The translations under genes were made by a program, and so were the position numbers. This document shows positions 42,673-51,738 of a stretch of DNA of 64,000 nucleotides, one piece after another. How positions within the stretch are numbered: position 1 is the stretch's first letter; each line of letters starts with the position of its first letter. The notes under the pieces were generated by a model. That model had not been told where the DNA came from. It saw only the letters and a program-made list of their open reading frames with translations, and made no database searches. Source of the stretch: Proruminimicrobium sp963666965 (lineage in GTDB: Bacteria; Elusimicrobiota; Endomicrobiia; Endomicrobiales; Endomicrobiaceae); the NCBI GenBank assembly GCA_963666965.1, contig OY762939.1, positions 806,001-870,000 of the forward strand, in the 5' to 3' direction.

Positions 42673-43101
42673 CTATGATTTGCAAAAAAGAATTAAAATG
42701 GTTCCGCTTGTTATAAGTATAATTCCTATCCATTGCGTAAAACATAAGCTTTCTCCAAGAAATATTATGGATAATATAACGGCAAATATTATGCTGAATT
42801 TGTCAATAGGAGCTACGAGAGAGGCAGGTCCGGTCTGCAGAGCCCTGAAATAGCAAAGCCATGATAAACCGGTAGCAATACCGGATAAAATTAAAAATAA
42901 AAGACTGCTTTTATTTAAGGATGAAAAACTTTGCCATTCTTTTCTGGCGTTTATAATTAAAAAGATAAATATCAATATGACTATCGTTCTTATAAACGTC
43001 GCCGTATTTGACGGAATGTTTTTTACTCCGATTTTTGCAAGTACTGCGGTTAACCCCGCAAAAAAAGCAGAACCTAATGCGAATAGTTTCCAATCTGACA
43101 T
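42673..43101 (-). CDS. EamA/DMT-family small transporter-like protein
   Basis: A 142-residue membrane protein with five helices, equal to one half of a drug/metabolite transporter. 'ALGSAFFAGLTAVLAKIGVKN' near the start and 'YFRALQTGPASLVAPIDKFS' are typical of the single-domain EamA proteins that work as dimers. It precedes msrAB by 7 bp on the same strand. The cargo is unknown. Confidence 0.85.
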   Translation of the reverse strand: MSDWKLFALGSAFFAGLTAVLAKIGVKNIPSNTATFIRTIVILIFIFLIINARKEWQSFSSLNKSSLLFLILSGIATGLSWLCYFRALQTGPASLVAPIDKFSIIFAVILSIIFLGESLCFTQWIGIILITSGTILILFCKS

Positions 43102-43138
43102 TTTTTTGCTCCGTTAATTATTTAAATTGCTTAAAATC

Positions 43139-44032
43139 CTAGTTGTGATTTCCGTCTTCCGGTTCCTGATGTATAAGAATAGAGCATCGTTTTACGTGTG
43201 AGCAAATACGATATTCAATGTTTTCGGTGATAGTGTGAACTTTACTTATATGAAGGTTTGGAGCAAAGTGGATAGAAATTTCAATAAATGTGTCAGCTCC
43301 TGACTGTCTTACTCTCAAACTGTGATAAGATAAAACTTCAGGACATTCTTTTAATATTTTTTTTATTATAGGAATAAGTTCGTCAGGTGCTTTGTCCAGG
43401 AGGTTATCAACTGCTTTTTTTCCCATTTTATAGGAAACACCTAATACTATAAGTGCGACTGAAAGTGCTGCTATAGAATCTGCTCTGTGCCAGCCAATCT
43501 GTGCGCATATAAGTCCCAGCAGAACTACTAAAGAACTCCATATATCTGTTGAAAAATGAAGAGCGTCGGCTTCAAGCGCCTGGCTGTTATGTTTTTTAGC
43601 AACTTTTAAAAGAGCGCGTGATCTTGAAAAATCCACAATGATTGAAAAAATAATTACAGCATAACTCCAAAAGGTAACCTGAAGATGTACATTTCCTGTT
43701 ATTAATCTGTTGATTGCTTCATAAATAATCCATGCACACGTAATAACAAGAAGAGCCGTTTCAATAAGCGCTGATAAACTTTCTACCTTGCCGTGTCCGT
43801 AGTGATGAGACTTATCTGCAGGTTGGTCTGCAATGTGGACTGCAAAATATGTAACTATGGCGGCAACAAGGTCTAATGCGGAATGTAAGGCTTCTGAGAT
43901 TATACCGAGACTGCCTGTCAGTACACCTACAACAATTTTGGCAGCAGTAATAAAAACAGCTGCAATAATTGAAGACATTGCAACATTCTTTTTTTCACAA
44001 CCGCATAAATCACTATCTTGTGTCGTATTCAT
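43139..44032 (-). CDS. Cation diffusion facilitator transporter (first copy)
   Basis: A 297-residue CDF-family metal-proton antiporter with six helices. 'GSLGIISEALHSALDLVAA' (HxxxD) and 'LEADALHFSTDIWSS' (DxxHxxxD) carry the metal site, and a cytoplasmic domain follows. The short cysteine-containing N-terminus (CGCEKKN) precedes helix 1. A second CDF gene lies at 46863-47750, but the two differ clearly in sequence. The likely cargo is Zn, Fe or Mn. Confidence 0.9.
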   Translation of the reverse strand: MNTTQDSDLCGCEKKNVAMSSIIAAVFITAAKIVVGVLTGSLGIISEALHSALDLVAAIVTYFAVHIADQPADKSHHYGHGKVESLSALIETALLVITCAWIIYEAINRLITGNVHLQVTFWSYAVIIFSIIVDFSRSRALLKVAKKHNSQALEADALHFSTDIWSSLVVLLGLICAQIGWHRADSIAALSVALIVLGVSYKMGKKAVDNLLDKAPDELIPIIKKILKECPEVLSYHSLRVRQSGADTFIEISIHFAPNLHISKVHTITENIEYRICSHVKRCSILIHQEPEDGNHN

Positions 44033-44248
44033 ATATTTCGCCTGATTATAGCATAATATTTTAAAAAAAATTGAATCTATTTTTTGTTTTTAGATTTTTC
44101 CCGTATCATTTACCGAATTTATCGCTTTGCAAAAGACCGTCCGTTGTCCGGTTTTTTAAAAAATTAGTTTCCATTCGCTTTTAACATTTAGCATATTTAG
44201 AGGCAAATTCATTACTTCTTTTGCAAAGCCGCATTTTGTATATCTGTT

Positions 44249-44947
44249 TTATTCTTTTACAGATTTATCGCCGTCATCAAAATTAACCGTAAGATGCGCT
44301 CCGTCGCAGAACGGTTTATTATTTGAGTTGCCGCAGCGGCATAAAGTCACGCGGTTTCTTGCTTCATATTTTTTCCCCGATTCCGATTCAATTTCAATAC
44401 CGCCTTTTACCCATAATGGGCCGCTGCAGCGAGCCTGAGGATCTTCCGTAACCGTAATAGACGGCTCATACTTATTTTCAATAGGCTGTCCGTTTTTTTT
44501 ATCGTATATTACAAGTCTGCCGGCCGGGCAGCTGCATGCCTGACGGATTGCCTCTTGTTTTGCTTCAGGCTTTTTTGATTTTACAACTAATTTCCATGTT
44601 CCTGTTTTAGGGTGGCAGAACCGGGCGACAGAGCATAAGTCAACAGCGTCTTTAAATGTTATATCGTGTCCTTCAAAAGTTCTTGCCTGTTCAAGAAACG
44701 GTTTTGTGCTCGCAGTTTCGGTTCCTTCAAAATCTGTTTTTATATGCATACCGTCGCAAAAAGGCATATTTTTTGAATTGCCGCATCTGCATAAAGTGTA
44801 AGTTTCTCTGTTTGGATATTTTTCGGTTTCCGTCCATTTTTCAGGTTCAGCTTCTTTTCCTATTTTGGCAATTTCTTTATTAAGAGGAACATTTCCCGAT
44901 ACGATATAAGGTCCGTTTTTGGTAATAAGAATTTTTTGTTTTTTCAT
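44249..44947 (-). CDS. CDGSH iron-sulfur domain protein
   Basis: A 232-residue soluble protein with two CDGSH-type [2Fe-2S] sites: CRCGNSKNMPFCDGMH near 53-68 and CRCGNSNNKPFCDGAH near 202-217. Between them is a divergent ferredoxin-like segment with 'CSVARFCHP' and 'CSCPAGRLVIYDK'. CDGSH clusters are redox-active and labile; the role of this bacterial type is unknown. A decayed copy of its 5' end lies upstream at 45916-46029. Confidence 0.88.
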   Translation of the reverse strand: MKKQKILITKNGPYIVSGNVPLNKEIAKIGKEAEPEKWTETEKYPNRETYTLCRCGNSKNMPFCDGMHIKTDFEGTETASTKPFLEQARTFEGHDITFKDAVDLCSVARFCHPKTGTWKLVVKSKKPEAKQEAIRQACSCPAGRLVIYDKKNGQPIENKYEPSITVTEDPQARCSGPLWVKGGIEIESESGKKYEARNRVTLCRCGNSNNKPFCDGAHLTVNFDDGDKSVKE

Positions 44948-44966
44948 TGAAAAGTTCCTCGGATAT

Positions 44967-45884
44967 CTATTTTTTAAACTGTTTAATATTGTCAGACCAT
45001 GTCTGCATTAATTTTTTATTTTGCTGAAGTCTTGCATCGCCCCATTTTTGCTGCTCAAACATAGGAAGTTCGTCCCAGTTAACGTTGATATAACTTATAA
45101 ACGAAATTTTATAATCTTTAACGTATTTAAAAAGAGCGTTAATCCATGTTAGTTTGTTTTCAACGCTGTATCTGTTAAAGGGAGAGCTTTCGGCAATCAT
45201 CAAAGGTTTCTTTTTGGCAGATGCAATATCGCCTGCAATTTTGCGTTCTTTAACGGCCGAAACGTCAAAAAAAGAAATTCCTATAAGATCAACGCAATCG
45301 TCACCCGGATAGTAAATTATAGGGTTATACCGGTTTTTTTTATCGGAAGTCCATGCAATTATGTGCCATACAAAATAAATATTTGAAATGTTTTTGTCTT
45401 TTAAGCGGTTTGCTATATGTCTGTATGCTTCAATATATTTTTCAGGATTATAATCGTTTTCCGTATTATCGCATTCATAGCCTATGCGCAGATAAACGTC
45501 TTTATTTGAATTTTTTATCCATAATCCTAGCTTATCAATGTTTTGGTCGAATGTTCCGTTTATTACTTCATCAAGCATATATTTCATATAAAGCCCGATT
45601 TGTACAACTTTGATATCAGGATATTTTTTGAGCATGTCGTCGGCATAATTAACGCCGGCGCTGTTATATGATGGTTCATCAAGTCCGCTTATTGAATTTA
45701 TTGAGGTATAAACCATTATGCCGTCGGGTTTAATATCGGATTCTTTTAAAGATGAGAAGAAATCTGCAATTGATTGACTGTCCTGTCCTATAACGAAAAT
45801 AGGTTTTGTTTTAATGATATCTGCTGAAGATAAAGAAAACATAATAGTTAATAAAAATAATGCTGAAAACAATTTTTTAAACAT
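44967..45884 (-). CDS. Exported glycoside-hydrolase-like protein (GH26-like)
   Basis: A 305-residue protein with a signal peptide (about 1-21). The body resembles GH26/clan A barrels: 'YLRIGYECDN' with a possible acid-base glutamate, 'FVWHIIAW', 'YYPGDDCVDLIGISFFD', and 'PLMIAESSPF' with a possible nucleophile glutamate. GH26 enzymes are mostly mannanases, but the substrate cannot be called here. It starts 20 bp from the CDGSH gene in tandem. Confidence 0.65.
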   Translation of the reverse strand: MFKKLFSALFLLTIMFSLSSADIIKTKPIFVIGQDSQSIADFFSSLKESDIKPDGIMVYTSINSISGLDEPSYNSAGVNYADDMLKKYPDIKVVQIGLYMKYMLDEVINGTFDQNIDKLGLWIKNSNKDVYLRIGYECDNTENDYNPEKYIEAYRHIANRLKDKNISNIYFVWHIIAWTSDKKNRYNPIIYYPGDDCVDLIGISFFDVSAVKERKIAGDIASAKKKPLMIAESSPFNRYSVENKLTWINALFKYVKDYKISFISYINVNWDELPMFEQQKWGDARLQQNKKLMQTWSDNIKQFKK

Positions 45885-45915
45885 AACTTAATTATATCTA
45901 ATTATTTTATATAAA

Positions 45916-46029
45916 TTAACAGCTATTTTCTATTGTCTGTCTCTCTGTCTCTTGCAAATTTTTTATCCAAAGTACACTGTCATATGCGATATACTGTTTG
46001 TTTTCGGTAATAAGAATTTTTTGTTTTTT
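45916..46029 (-). pseudogene. Decayed 5' fragment of a CDGSH-type gene
   Basis: A 24-base stretch (46006-46029) is identical to 44921-44944, which encodes the first residues of the CDGSH protein. Similarity continues for another ~20 bases with mismatches. Read on the minus strand the fragment gives KKQKILITENKQYIA..., then drifts and stops after 37 codons. It has no start codon and no CDGSH site. It is best read as a remnant of a duplicated or replaced paralogue. Confidence 0.6.
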
Positions 46030-46074
46030 TATATATATTCCGATTTTAAATATTTAAAAATGATGTCTGTATCA

Positions 46075-46866
46075 TTAATTTAAAGTAAGCAGAGTATTTT
46101 TTAATATATCTTTTACATCATGCAATGGTTTAAGAGAAACCTCATTTGATGTTTCTTCATCCTGCACATAATCAAATGGGTTATCTAAATCTTTGATCAG
46201 ATAAATCATGTAGAGTACAACAAAAGAAACAAGAAGTATAAAAAATATTGATTCCCAATAAGGCTCCAGTTTCAATATCAACATTCCTAATATAAGAAAA
46301 AAAGCTAATGCTTCCGCAATTGCATATGCAGGCAAGAAAAATTTTGTTTCTCTGATAGAATGAGAACGAATAACAAGCCTTCTTATATTGTTCTGTTCCT
46401 GTTTTAATCTGCTTAAAAAATTTGCTTGCGTGCAAGGTTCTAGTTCAACAAAATGTTCATTCATATCGCTGATCTTCTGTAAAAGAAGCGTTGTTCGTTC
46501 TTTTTTGTGAAACCAAGCAATAATATCATTTGATAAAGTTGATATATGTTCCATAAAGTCTTGTGCTTGTTTGCATTTTTTTGCTTTATAAATACAAATA
46601 GCTTCGTCACTAAGTGTTGCTAAAGATGCAGCAAGTTCTCCGGGAATTTTTTCACTTTCTTTATAATCGGTCAATACTCCTGTAATCAAAAATCCTAATA
46701 AAAAAATCGTTGCGGCTACAATGCTGGTAAAAAGGGGATTAAGAGATAAAACTTCCCAACCTAAAAAATGTAATATGAACTTTAACAATATTATAAAAAA
46801 TAACACAGGCAGTATTTGTATTCCTATTGACCACTTCTTTTTTAAATATACCGGATGAAAATTCAT
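46075..46866 (-). CDS. Predicted membrane protein, bestrophin/DUF4239-like topology
   Basis: A 263-residue protein with two N-terminal helices (about 15-60), a long mostly helical soluble stretch (~70-175) and two further helices (~178-225), ending in a soluble tail. The layout and 'LIKDLDNPFDY' after the last helix recall DUF4239/bestrophin-like proteins. It overlaps the second CDF gene by 4 bp and so is co-expressed with it. Function unknown. Confidence 0.5.
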   Translation of the reverse strand: MNFHPVYLKKKWSIGIQILPVLFFIILLKFILHFLGWEVLSLNPLFTSIVAATIFLLGFLITGVLTDYKESEKIPGELAASLATLSDEAICIYKAKKCKQAQDFMEHISTLSNDIIAWFHKKERTTLLLQKISDMNEHFVELEPCTQANFLSRLKQEQNNIRRLVIRSHSIRETKFFLPAYAIAEALAFFLILGMLILKLEPYWESIFFILLVSFVVLYMIYLIKDLDNPFDYVQDEETSNEVSLKPLHDVKDILKNTLLTLN

Positions 46867-47750
46867 TTTTGCTCCTGTGTTACCGGTTCCATATGAACCA
46901 TAACATCTACAATGTTTGGAAATTTTTTTATAACTTCTTTTTGTATATTATGATTCATCAAATGAACATTTTTAAATGTAATGTCGGCATCAACCTGTAC
47001 ATGTAAATCAAGATAAATATCGTCCAATCTTCCTCTGCTGCGAATCTTATGGCAACTTTTTACTCCGTCAATTTTTAATACTATTTCTTTTATTTTATCC
47101 ACATCACTTATAGCAACGGCATCACATAAAATTCCAGATTGTTGGCGTATAATTTCAAAACCCGAGTATGCAATAAAAATAGAAATAATAAATGTTACAA
47201 CAGGGTCAATAATAGGAAATCCAATTTTTACACCGATTAAAGCAATAATAACGGAGAATGAAGTAAATATATCTGCTTTTGTATGCATAGAATCAACAAT
47301 AAGAAGGTCGCTCTGGAGTTTTTTGCCTTTGCGGTATTCATACATCATAACCGTAATATTAATAATGATTGTAACTACCATAACAATAAAACTGATAGTG
47401 TCAACTTGAGGAGTAACAGGATTGAAAATACGAGTAATTCCCTGTTTTGCTAAATTAAACGCTACCATTAATAACATAGCAGCAATTCCTAACGAAAAAA
47501 GAGTTTCATATTTTTTGTGGCCATACGGATGGTCTTCATCTTTTGTTGGCAGACAAAATCTAATCCCTACAAGTCCTATAATATTTGACATACCGTCTGA
47601 CAGAGAATGAAATCCATCAGCAGTCATACTGGCAGAGCTGCTCAATAGTCCTGCAATTATTTTTGCTGCGGCAACAATCCAATTTAATATTAAAACAATC
47701 CATAATACATTTTTAACTTGCCCATAATGGTTCTTTTCAGCAGATATCAT
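46863..47750 (-). CDS. Cation diffusion facilitator transporter (second copy)
   Basis: A 295-residue CDF protein with six helices. The metal residues are in 'SMTADGFHSLSDGMSN' (DxxHxxxD) and 'VDSMHTKADIFTS' (the DxxH/D pair, here S-x-x-H-x-x-x-D), and a C-terminal cytoplasmic domain ends in 'VHMEPV'. The first aspartate position of the second site is unusual, which may affect metal choice. It is translationally coupled to the bestrophin-like gene. Confidence 0.9.
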   Translation of the reverse strand: MISAEKNHYGQVKNVLWIVLILNWIVAAAKIIAGLLSSSASMTADGFHSLSDGMSNIIGLVGIRFCLPTKDEDHPYGHKKYETLFSLGIAAMLLMVAFNLAKQGITRIFNPVTPQVDTISFIVMVVTIIINITVMMYEYRKGKKLQSDLLIVDSMHTKADIFTSFSVIIALIGVKIGFPIIDPVVTFIISIFIAYSGFEIIRQQSGILCDAVAISDVDKIKEIVLKIDGVKSCHKIRSRGRLDDIYLDLHVQVDADITFKNVHLMNHNIQKEVIKKFPNIVDVMVHMEPVTQEQK

Positions 47751-47868
47751 TTATAAACTCCAAGCATATTGTAAATTATTTAAAACAGGGCTGTAGTATA
47801 ATAACAAAACATAGCATTGTCAAGATGGTTAAAACATATTTTTTTTGAGGTATTTTTTGATAGAAAAA

Positions 47869-48156
47869 CTATTTTTTACTGTCTTTCCAATCCCACCATT
47901 TTAATTTTTCGCTGTTGCGGCCGCCTTCGGCAAAATACACGGCGCAGCGGAAAACATAAAGCAAACATCTGTCATGAACTTTTCCTGCAAACTTATTTGA
48001 TTTTTCATAAATTTCTTGAGGATTTTTGCCTTTTAAATCTGAAACGGAAAATATTCCTATATCGGTCAAATCTTCGGCTATTGATTTGCCGACTCCGGGA
48101 ATAATCATTAATTCTTTGATTGCTGTTGAATATTTGTTTTTTAAATCAGTCTTCAC
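47869..48156 (-). CDS. Cdd1-like helix-hairpin-helix protein
   Basis: A 95-residue protein with a helix-hairpin-helix 'MIIPGVGKSIAEDLTDIGI' (split near residue 25) and the C-terminal signature 'DRCLLYVFRCAVYFA' and KLKWWDWKD of the Cdd1 ('pathogenicity locus') family. GTG at 48156 is chosen: the longer frame to 48237 would overlap the DUF3795 gene by 92 bp, while GTG gives an 11-bp overlap. The biochemical role is unknown. Confidence 0.78.
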   Translation of the reverse strand: MKTDLKNKYSTAIKELMIIPGVGKSIAEDLTDIGIFSVSDLKGKNPQEIYEKSNKFAGKVHDRCLLYVFRCAVYFAEGGRNSEKLKWWDWKDSKK

Positions 48157-48619
48157 ATTTAGGACCTTTTCCGTATGTGATTTTACCGGTATAATACGTT
48201 TTTTTAATTTTAGGAGTTTCTTCCAACCATTTATCAAGCCCGTGTTTTTTGATAAAACATAAATTAAACATTTTCATATTGTGAACTAAAGTATTTGCGC
48301 GGTCTGCCGCCGGCATTAATTTTGAACACGGAAAATCGCCGCACTCAAAACAAAAATCAACTCCTTTATTTTTAGAGCATTCATAATTTTCACAGTCGCC
48401 GTTAATGGTCGGACAATGTCCTTTCAAAGGCCGGCAGCCTTTGCATGGTATATCTTCGCGTTTAATCCCTAAACTTACAAGTTTATCTATAATAATCTTA
48501 TCATCTTCTTTGACAGTATGGGCAAGACAGCTGCCGCAGTCAACGCCGCAGGGGGAAACCATCATTTTTTTTGAAGTATTGTAACTATTTGACTCTTTGT
48601 TAGAATTAATATCTCTCAT
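48146..48619 (-). CDS. DUF3795 cysteine-rich protein
   Basis: A 157-residue protein with many paired cysteines: 'CGVDCGSCLAH', 'CKGCRPLKGHCP', 'CENYEC' and 'FCFECGDFPC', the pattern of DUF3795. It probably binds metal or an Fe-S cluster. The ATG at 48619 is chosen, because the upstream TTG at 48664 lies inside a hairpin. It is coupled to the Cdd1-like gene downstream. Function unknown. Confidence 0.82.
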   Translation of the reverse strand: MRDINSNKESNSYNTSKKMMVSPCGVDCGSCLAHTVKEDDKIIIDKLVSLGIKREDIPCKGCRPLKGHCPTINGDCENYECSKNKGVDFCFECGDFPCSKLMPAADRANTLVHNMKMFNLCFIKKHGLDKWLEETPKIKKTYYTGKITYGKGPKCED

Positions 48620-48647
48620 TTTTATCTTCTGCCTTTTTAAATTTTTC

Positions 48648-48685
48648 AAATTCACCCTGTTCAAAAAATCAAACAGGGTGAATTT
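48648..48685 (-). terminator. Hairpin between rsgA and the DUF3795 gene
   Basis: A perfect 14-bp inverted repeat (48648-48661 with 48672-48685) with a 10-base loop lies 11 bp after the rsgA stop. The stem ends in AAATT/AATTT rather than a long T-run, so it may act as a weak terminator or an RNA-stabilising hairpin. Confidence 0.6.
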
Positions 48686-48695
48686 TATTTGTGAA

Positions 48696-49784
48696 TTAGT
48701 ATTCTTGAAGTTTTTTTAATTGCTTTACTGATTTTGTAATCGTTTTCCAGCGTGATTTTTCAACGGCATTCGGTTTCATCGTCTGGCGTGCAGCTAAATA
48801 AGCGTATTCTTTTTTTAATTTCAGAAAACTTTTATAGCGGTCTTCGTCAAGAGTTCCGTTTTTTAATGCTTCAAGAACGGCACATCCCGGTTCATTTATA
48901 TGCGTACAGTCTCTAAAACGGCAGTTTGCTGCCAAATCGTTAATATCGTCAAAAACTTTATTGACGCCTTTATCATCGCCCCAAACCTGCAATTCTCGCA
49001 TGCCGGGAGTATCGACGACCATCCCGCCTTCCGGCAAAAGTATCAATTCGCGGAAAGTAGTAGTATGGCGTCCTCGGCTTTCAAATTCACTTACTTCGTT
49101 AACTTTCAGTTTATCTGATTTCAGCAAACCGTTAATAATTGTAGATTTGCCTACACCTGAAGAACCTAAAAATGCAATAGTTTCGCCTTTTTTAATATAC
49201 TGTTTTACTTTTGCTAAATCTTCTTCGTTATAAGCGCTTATTGCGTGGATATCAACGCCTTTTGCAACAGATTCAACTTCCGCCTTGCGCTGTTCATATT
49301 CTCGGCATAAATCAGATTTGTTTAAAAATATAACTGGTAATGCTTTGCTGTCTGTAACTATTGATAAAAACCTTTCAATGCGCCGTAAATTATAATTTCC
49401 GTCTAATCCTGTGATAATAAATACGATATCAATATTTGAGGCTATCGGCTGTTCTTCTGTAGTTTCACCTGAGACTTTACGGCTGAACATGCTTTTTCTA
49501 GTAATGACAGAATGAATCATTGCTTTTCGTTCATTAGCCACTAAGGAAGTTACTACCCAGTCGCCCACAACCGGAAACTTATCTCTTGTTTCATTGTCAA
49601 AACGGAATTTGCCTGTAATCTCGCATAAAAATTCTCCGTTTTCATTGCAGGCAATATATTTGCCTCTGTTTTCTCTTATTACTCTCATAGCAACATAATT
49701 TTGATTTTTGTACTGTTCAAAATGTCCTTCAAAAAACGAATCCCAGCCCAAATCGTTTTTACTTATTTGCTTCTCTATATTCAT
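48696..49784 (-). CDS. rsgA: Ribosome small-subunit GTPase RsgA
   Basis: A 362-residue circularly permuted GTPase that acts late in 30S ribosome assembly. Order: an OB-fold (residues ~35-110), G4 'FLNKSDLC', P-loop FLGSSGVGKSTI (about 208-219), G3 'VVDTPGMRE' and a C-terminal zinc site with 'CRFRDCTHINEPGC'. The N-terminus carries an extra ~30 residues often seen in long RsgA. AAAGGA precedes the ATG by 8 bases, overlapping the stop of a tiny upstream frame. Confidence 0.95.
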   Translation of the reverse strand: MNIEKQISKNDLGWDSFFEGHFEQYKNQNYVAMRVIRENRGKYIACNENGEFLCEITGKFRFDNETRDKFPVVGDWVVTSLVANERKAMIHSVITRKSMFSRKVSGETTEEQPIASNIDIVFIITGLDGNYNLRRIERFLSIVTDSKALPVIFLNKSDLCREYEQRKAEVESVAKGVDIHAISAYNEEDLAKVKQYIKKGETIAFLGSSGVGKSTIINGLLKSDKLKVNEVSEFESRGRHTTTFRELILLPEGGMVVDTPGMRELQVWGDDKGVNKVFDDINDLAANCRFRDCTHINEPGCAVLEALKNGTLDEDRYKSFLKLKKEYAYLAARQTMKPNAVEKSRWKTITKSVKQLKKLQEY

Positions 49785-49794
49785 GATTTATCCT

Positions 49795-49881
49795 TTAAGT
49801 TTTTAACTTATGTGTTTTTAAATACACGCTGTTTCTTTCTACGTCTGCTATACTCATAAATATATCAATATAAACAATCAT
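49795..49881 (-). CDS. Possible 28-residue leader ORF upstream of rsgA
   Basis: A short frame with AAAGGAG 7 bases before its ATG encodes 28 residues without recognised similarity. Its stop codon overlaps the ribosome binding site of rsgA, which would allow coupling. The rest of the 236-bp gap shows nothing else. Coding potential is uncertain because of the short length. Confidence 0.3.
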   Translation of the reverse strand: MIVYIDIFMSIADVERNSVYLKTHKLKT

Positions 49882-50020
49882 CCAATTCTCCTTTGATACA
49901 AAATATTAACGGCAAAACTACTCTCAAAATCTACAAAATATTTTGCTTTTAAACAAGCAAAATCTGAATATAATGATTAGTAATAAAAAATGAAAAACGA
50001 AGGGTATGCTAAATAACCAG

Positions 50021-50521
50021 TTATATTTTTCTGCTGTCGTATGCCCAATGCAATAATGCCTGTCTTTGTTTTCTACGGCAATTCCAGTCGCCCGGATGAC
50101 AATTATTTTTTAGCTGCACAATGTGGCGTTTGATTGCTTTCCATCTTTTAATCTGCCTTTCGTCATCTTCATGTCTTCTGCCCATAAAATACCGGCAGTA
50201 CCATTGAAACCAGCCTCTGGGGTCATCGGGATGAATCCAGCCTTTTTGACGCCATACAGATAAAGGCTGGCTGGCATTTACTCCAAAAAAGTTAAGATCC
50301 GGATCATGTTTTTCAGAGCATAATTTTGCCTTAATAAACCAGTCATTAGGAAATTCCGATGTGCAATCGGTCATATATTTTCCGCCGAATACGCCAAGCT
50401 CCAGCATTTCTTTAGGAGTTAGCTGCGGTTTGAAGTCCGGGTCAAAATTTTTACCTGATTCTTCTGAAAGGAGATATACATAATTCTTCTGCATTTTATC
50501 GTTTACTCTAACTTTTTTCAT
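50021..50521 (-). CDS. Conserved hypothetical protein rich in Trp and Asp
   Basis: A 166-residue soluble protein from the ATG at 50521, preceded by GAGGTG; a GTG two codons upstream is also in frame. It has many tryptophans and the segments 'LSVWRQKGWIHPDDPRGWFQWY' (split near residue 95) and 'CHPGDWNCRRKQRQALLHWA'. I have the impression of a widely conserved uncharacterised family but cannot name it. No signal peptide or membrane helix. It lies 45 bp downstream of a TspO-like gene on the same strand. Confidence 0.7.
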   Translation of the reverse strand: MKKVRVNDKMQKNYVYLLSEESGKNFDPDFKPQLTPKEMLELGVFGGKYMTDCTSEFPNDWFIKAKLCSEKHDPDLNFFGVNASQPLSVWRQKGWIHPDDPRGWFQWYCRYFMGRRHEDDERQIKRWKAIKRHIVQLKNNCHPGDWNCRRKQRQALLHWAYDSRKI

Positions 50522-50571
50522 AGTCACCTCGTCAGTGTAAAAATCAGTGAGATAGAATTTTTTAAATACAA

Positions 50572-51333
50572 TCAGTTATTTTTTTTCTTGATGATTATAA
50601 ATACTGTTGTCCCTGTAAATACCAATAAACAAATGGCAACAGTTGCAATTATTACCGGATATTGTCCTGAAAAACCGCTCGCAGAAATATGTTTTGATAA
50701 AATAGCGCCGTAACCCCATATAAGCACAAGCCCGTAGGGTACAAAACGGTCACGCAATATCCGCCATGAACCGATAAAAGCTCCAGCCAAAAGTGCTGTG
50801 ACCGTCAAAATATTTTCTGAAATTCCAAATCCGTTCCATCCGATGTATACAAGAAAAACGATAATGTTTGCAATTGTCGCTACGGTAATCCAGCCGAAAT
50901 AAATACTAAACGGCATACGTATTAGCCAACGTTCTTTTGGTGTAAGAACACTCACACGGAAAATGTCGGCAATCTTGATAAGAGTAAAAAGAAGTCCTGC
51001 CATTATAATTACAGAAAGCCAAATTATGTCGTAATGCCAGGCAAATAACCACGAAGCATTTAAGATAGCATTAACAATAAAGATACGATTGACTCTCTCC
51101 GCCAATTCATTTTTCACAAGCCACAATTGGTAAACAACATATATTCCAAGAAGTATATAAATTATACCCCATATGGAAAAGGCATACCCTGCAGGAGCAA
51201 ACAGGTTCGGATAATTGTCAGATATTTCTCCCGTGCTTCTTCCGCCAAGGGGAAGTAACACAGCCATATAATTGACTGCTACCATAACTGCATACGCAAC
51301 AACAGTTAATATCTTTATAATTTTAGTATTCAT
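50572..51333 (-). CDS. TspO/MBR-related tryptophan-rich membrane protein
   Basis: A 253-residue protein with about seven hydrophobic helices. 'PAGYAFSIWGIIYILLG' (about 47-63) and 'NASWLFAWHYDIIWLS' (about 92-107) match the W-rich core of TspO/MBR proteins, but the protein is longer than typical TspO (~160 residues). The ligand (porphyrin, sterol or other) is unknown. Confidence 0.7.
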   Translation of the reverse strand: MNTKIIKILTVVAYAVMVAVNYMAVLLPLGGRSTGEISDNYPNLFAPAGYAFSIWGIIYILLGIYVVYQLWLVKNELAERVNRIFIVNAILNASWLFAWHYDIIWLSVIIMAGLLFTLIKIADIFRVSVLTPKERWLIRMPFSIYFGWITVATIANIIVFLVYIGWNGFGISENILTVTALLAGAFIGSWRILRDRFVPYGLVLIWGYGAILSKHISASGFSGQYPVIIATVAICLLVFTGTTVFIIIKKKNN

Positions 51334-51492
51334 AAATCCTATTTATTTAAAAATTTATCTTGTGTATATATTAATCAAAAAAATAACCATAGTCAATTTT
51401 TTTAAGATGATTTTGAGATTATTTTTTTGTTATTTGAAACATTAAGATTTTAGGCGAAATAAAGTATTTAAAAATTGCGATTTTATTTACAT

Positions 51493-51690
51493 AGTATTTT
51501 GATTTTAGACGAGGCAAAAAGTTTTGAGAGTATATTTAAATGGGAACTAGAAAAACTCGAAAATTAAAGTTGCTATATTTTATGCAGGATTTTGTGAATA
51601 TTTTTTATGTATTGTTTTACGAACTAATTTAAATTTTACAAGACCTGAGCGAGCGTATACTGTAACCGGTGGAGCCCGAGGTATCCACCA
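51493..51690. repeat. Left flanking repeat of the restriction-modification cassette
   Basis: Inside a 405-bp gene-free stretch (51334-51738). 51493-51516 is identical over 24 bp to 54011-54034; ATTTTATGCAGGATTTT at 51577-51593 matches 54097-54112 over 16 bp; and a block at 51647-51681 with GGTGGAGCCCGAGG resembles 54041-54074. The copies are in direct orientation with the same block order, though diverged between blocks. The remainder of this gap shows no gene. Confidence 0.7.
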
Positions 51691-51738
51691 TCGCTGAATT
51701 TAGTGTTAACGAAATTTATGCGCCACCTTAAAACTTTT

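Noticed and set aside
44033..44248. Short open stretch after the CDGSH gene (minus strand, about 29 codons in the same frame after its stop)
   Set aside because: No start codon context, ribosome binding site or recognised similarity; treated as plain intergenic sequence.
48157..48237. Longer N-terminus for the Cdd1-like protein
   Set aside because: It would overlap the DUF3795 coding region by 92 bp; the GTG at 48156 gives the family length with a short overlap.
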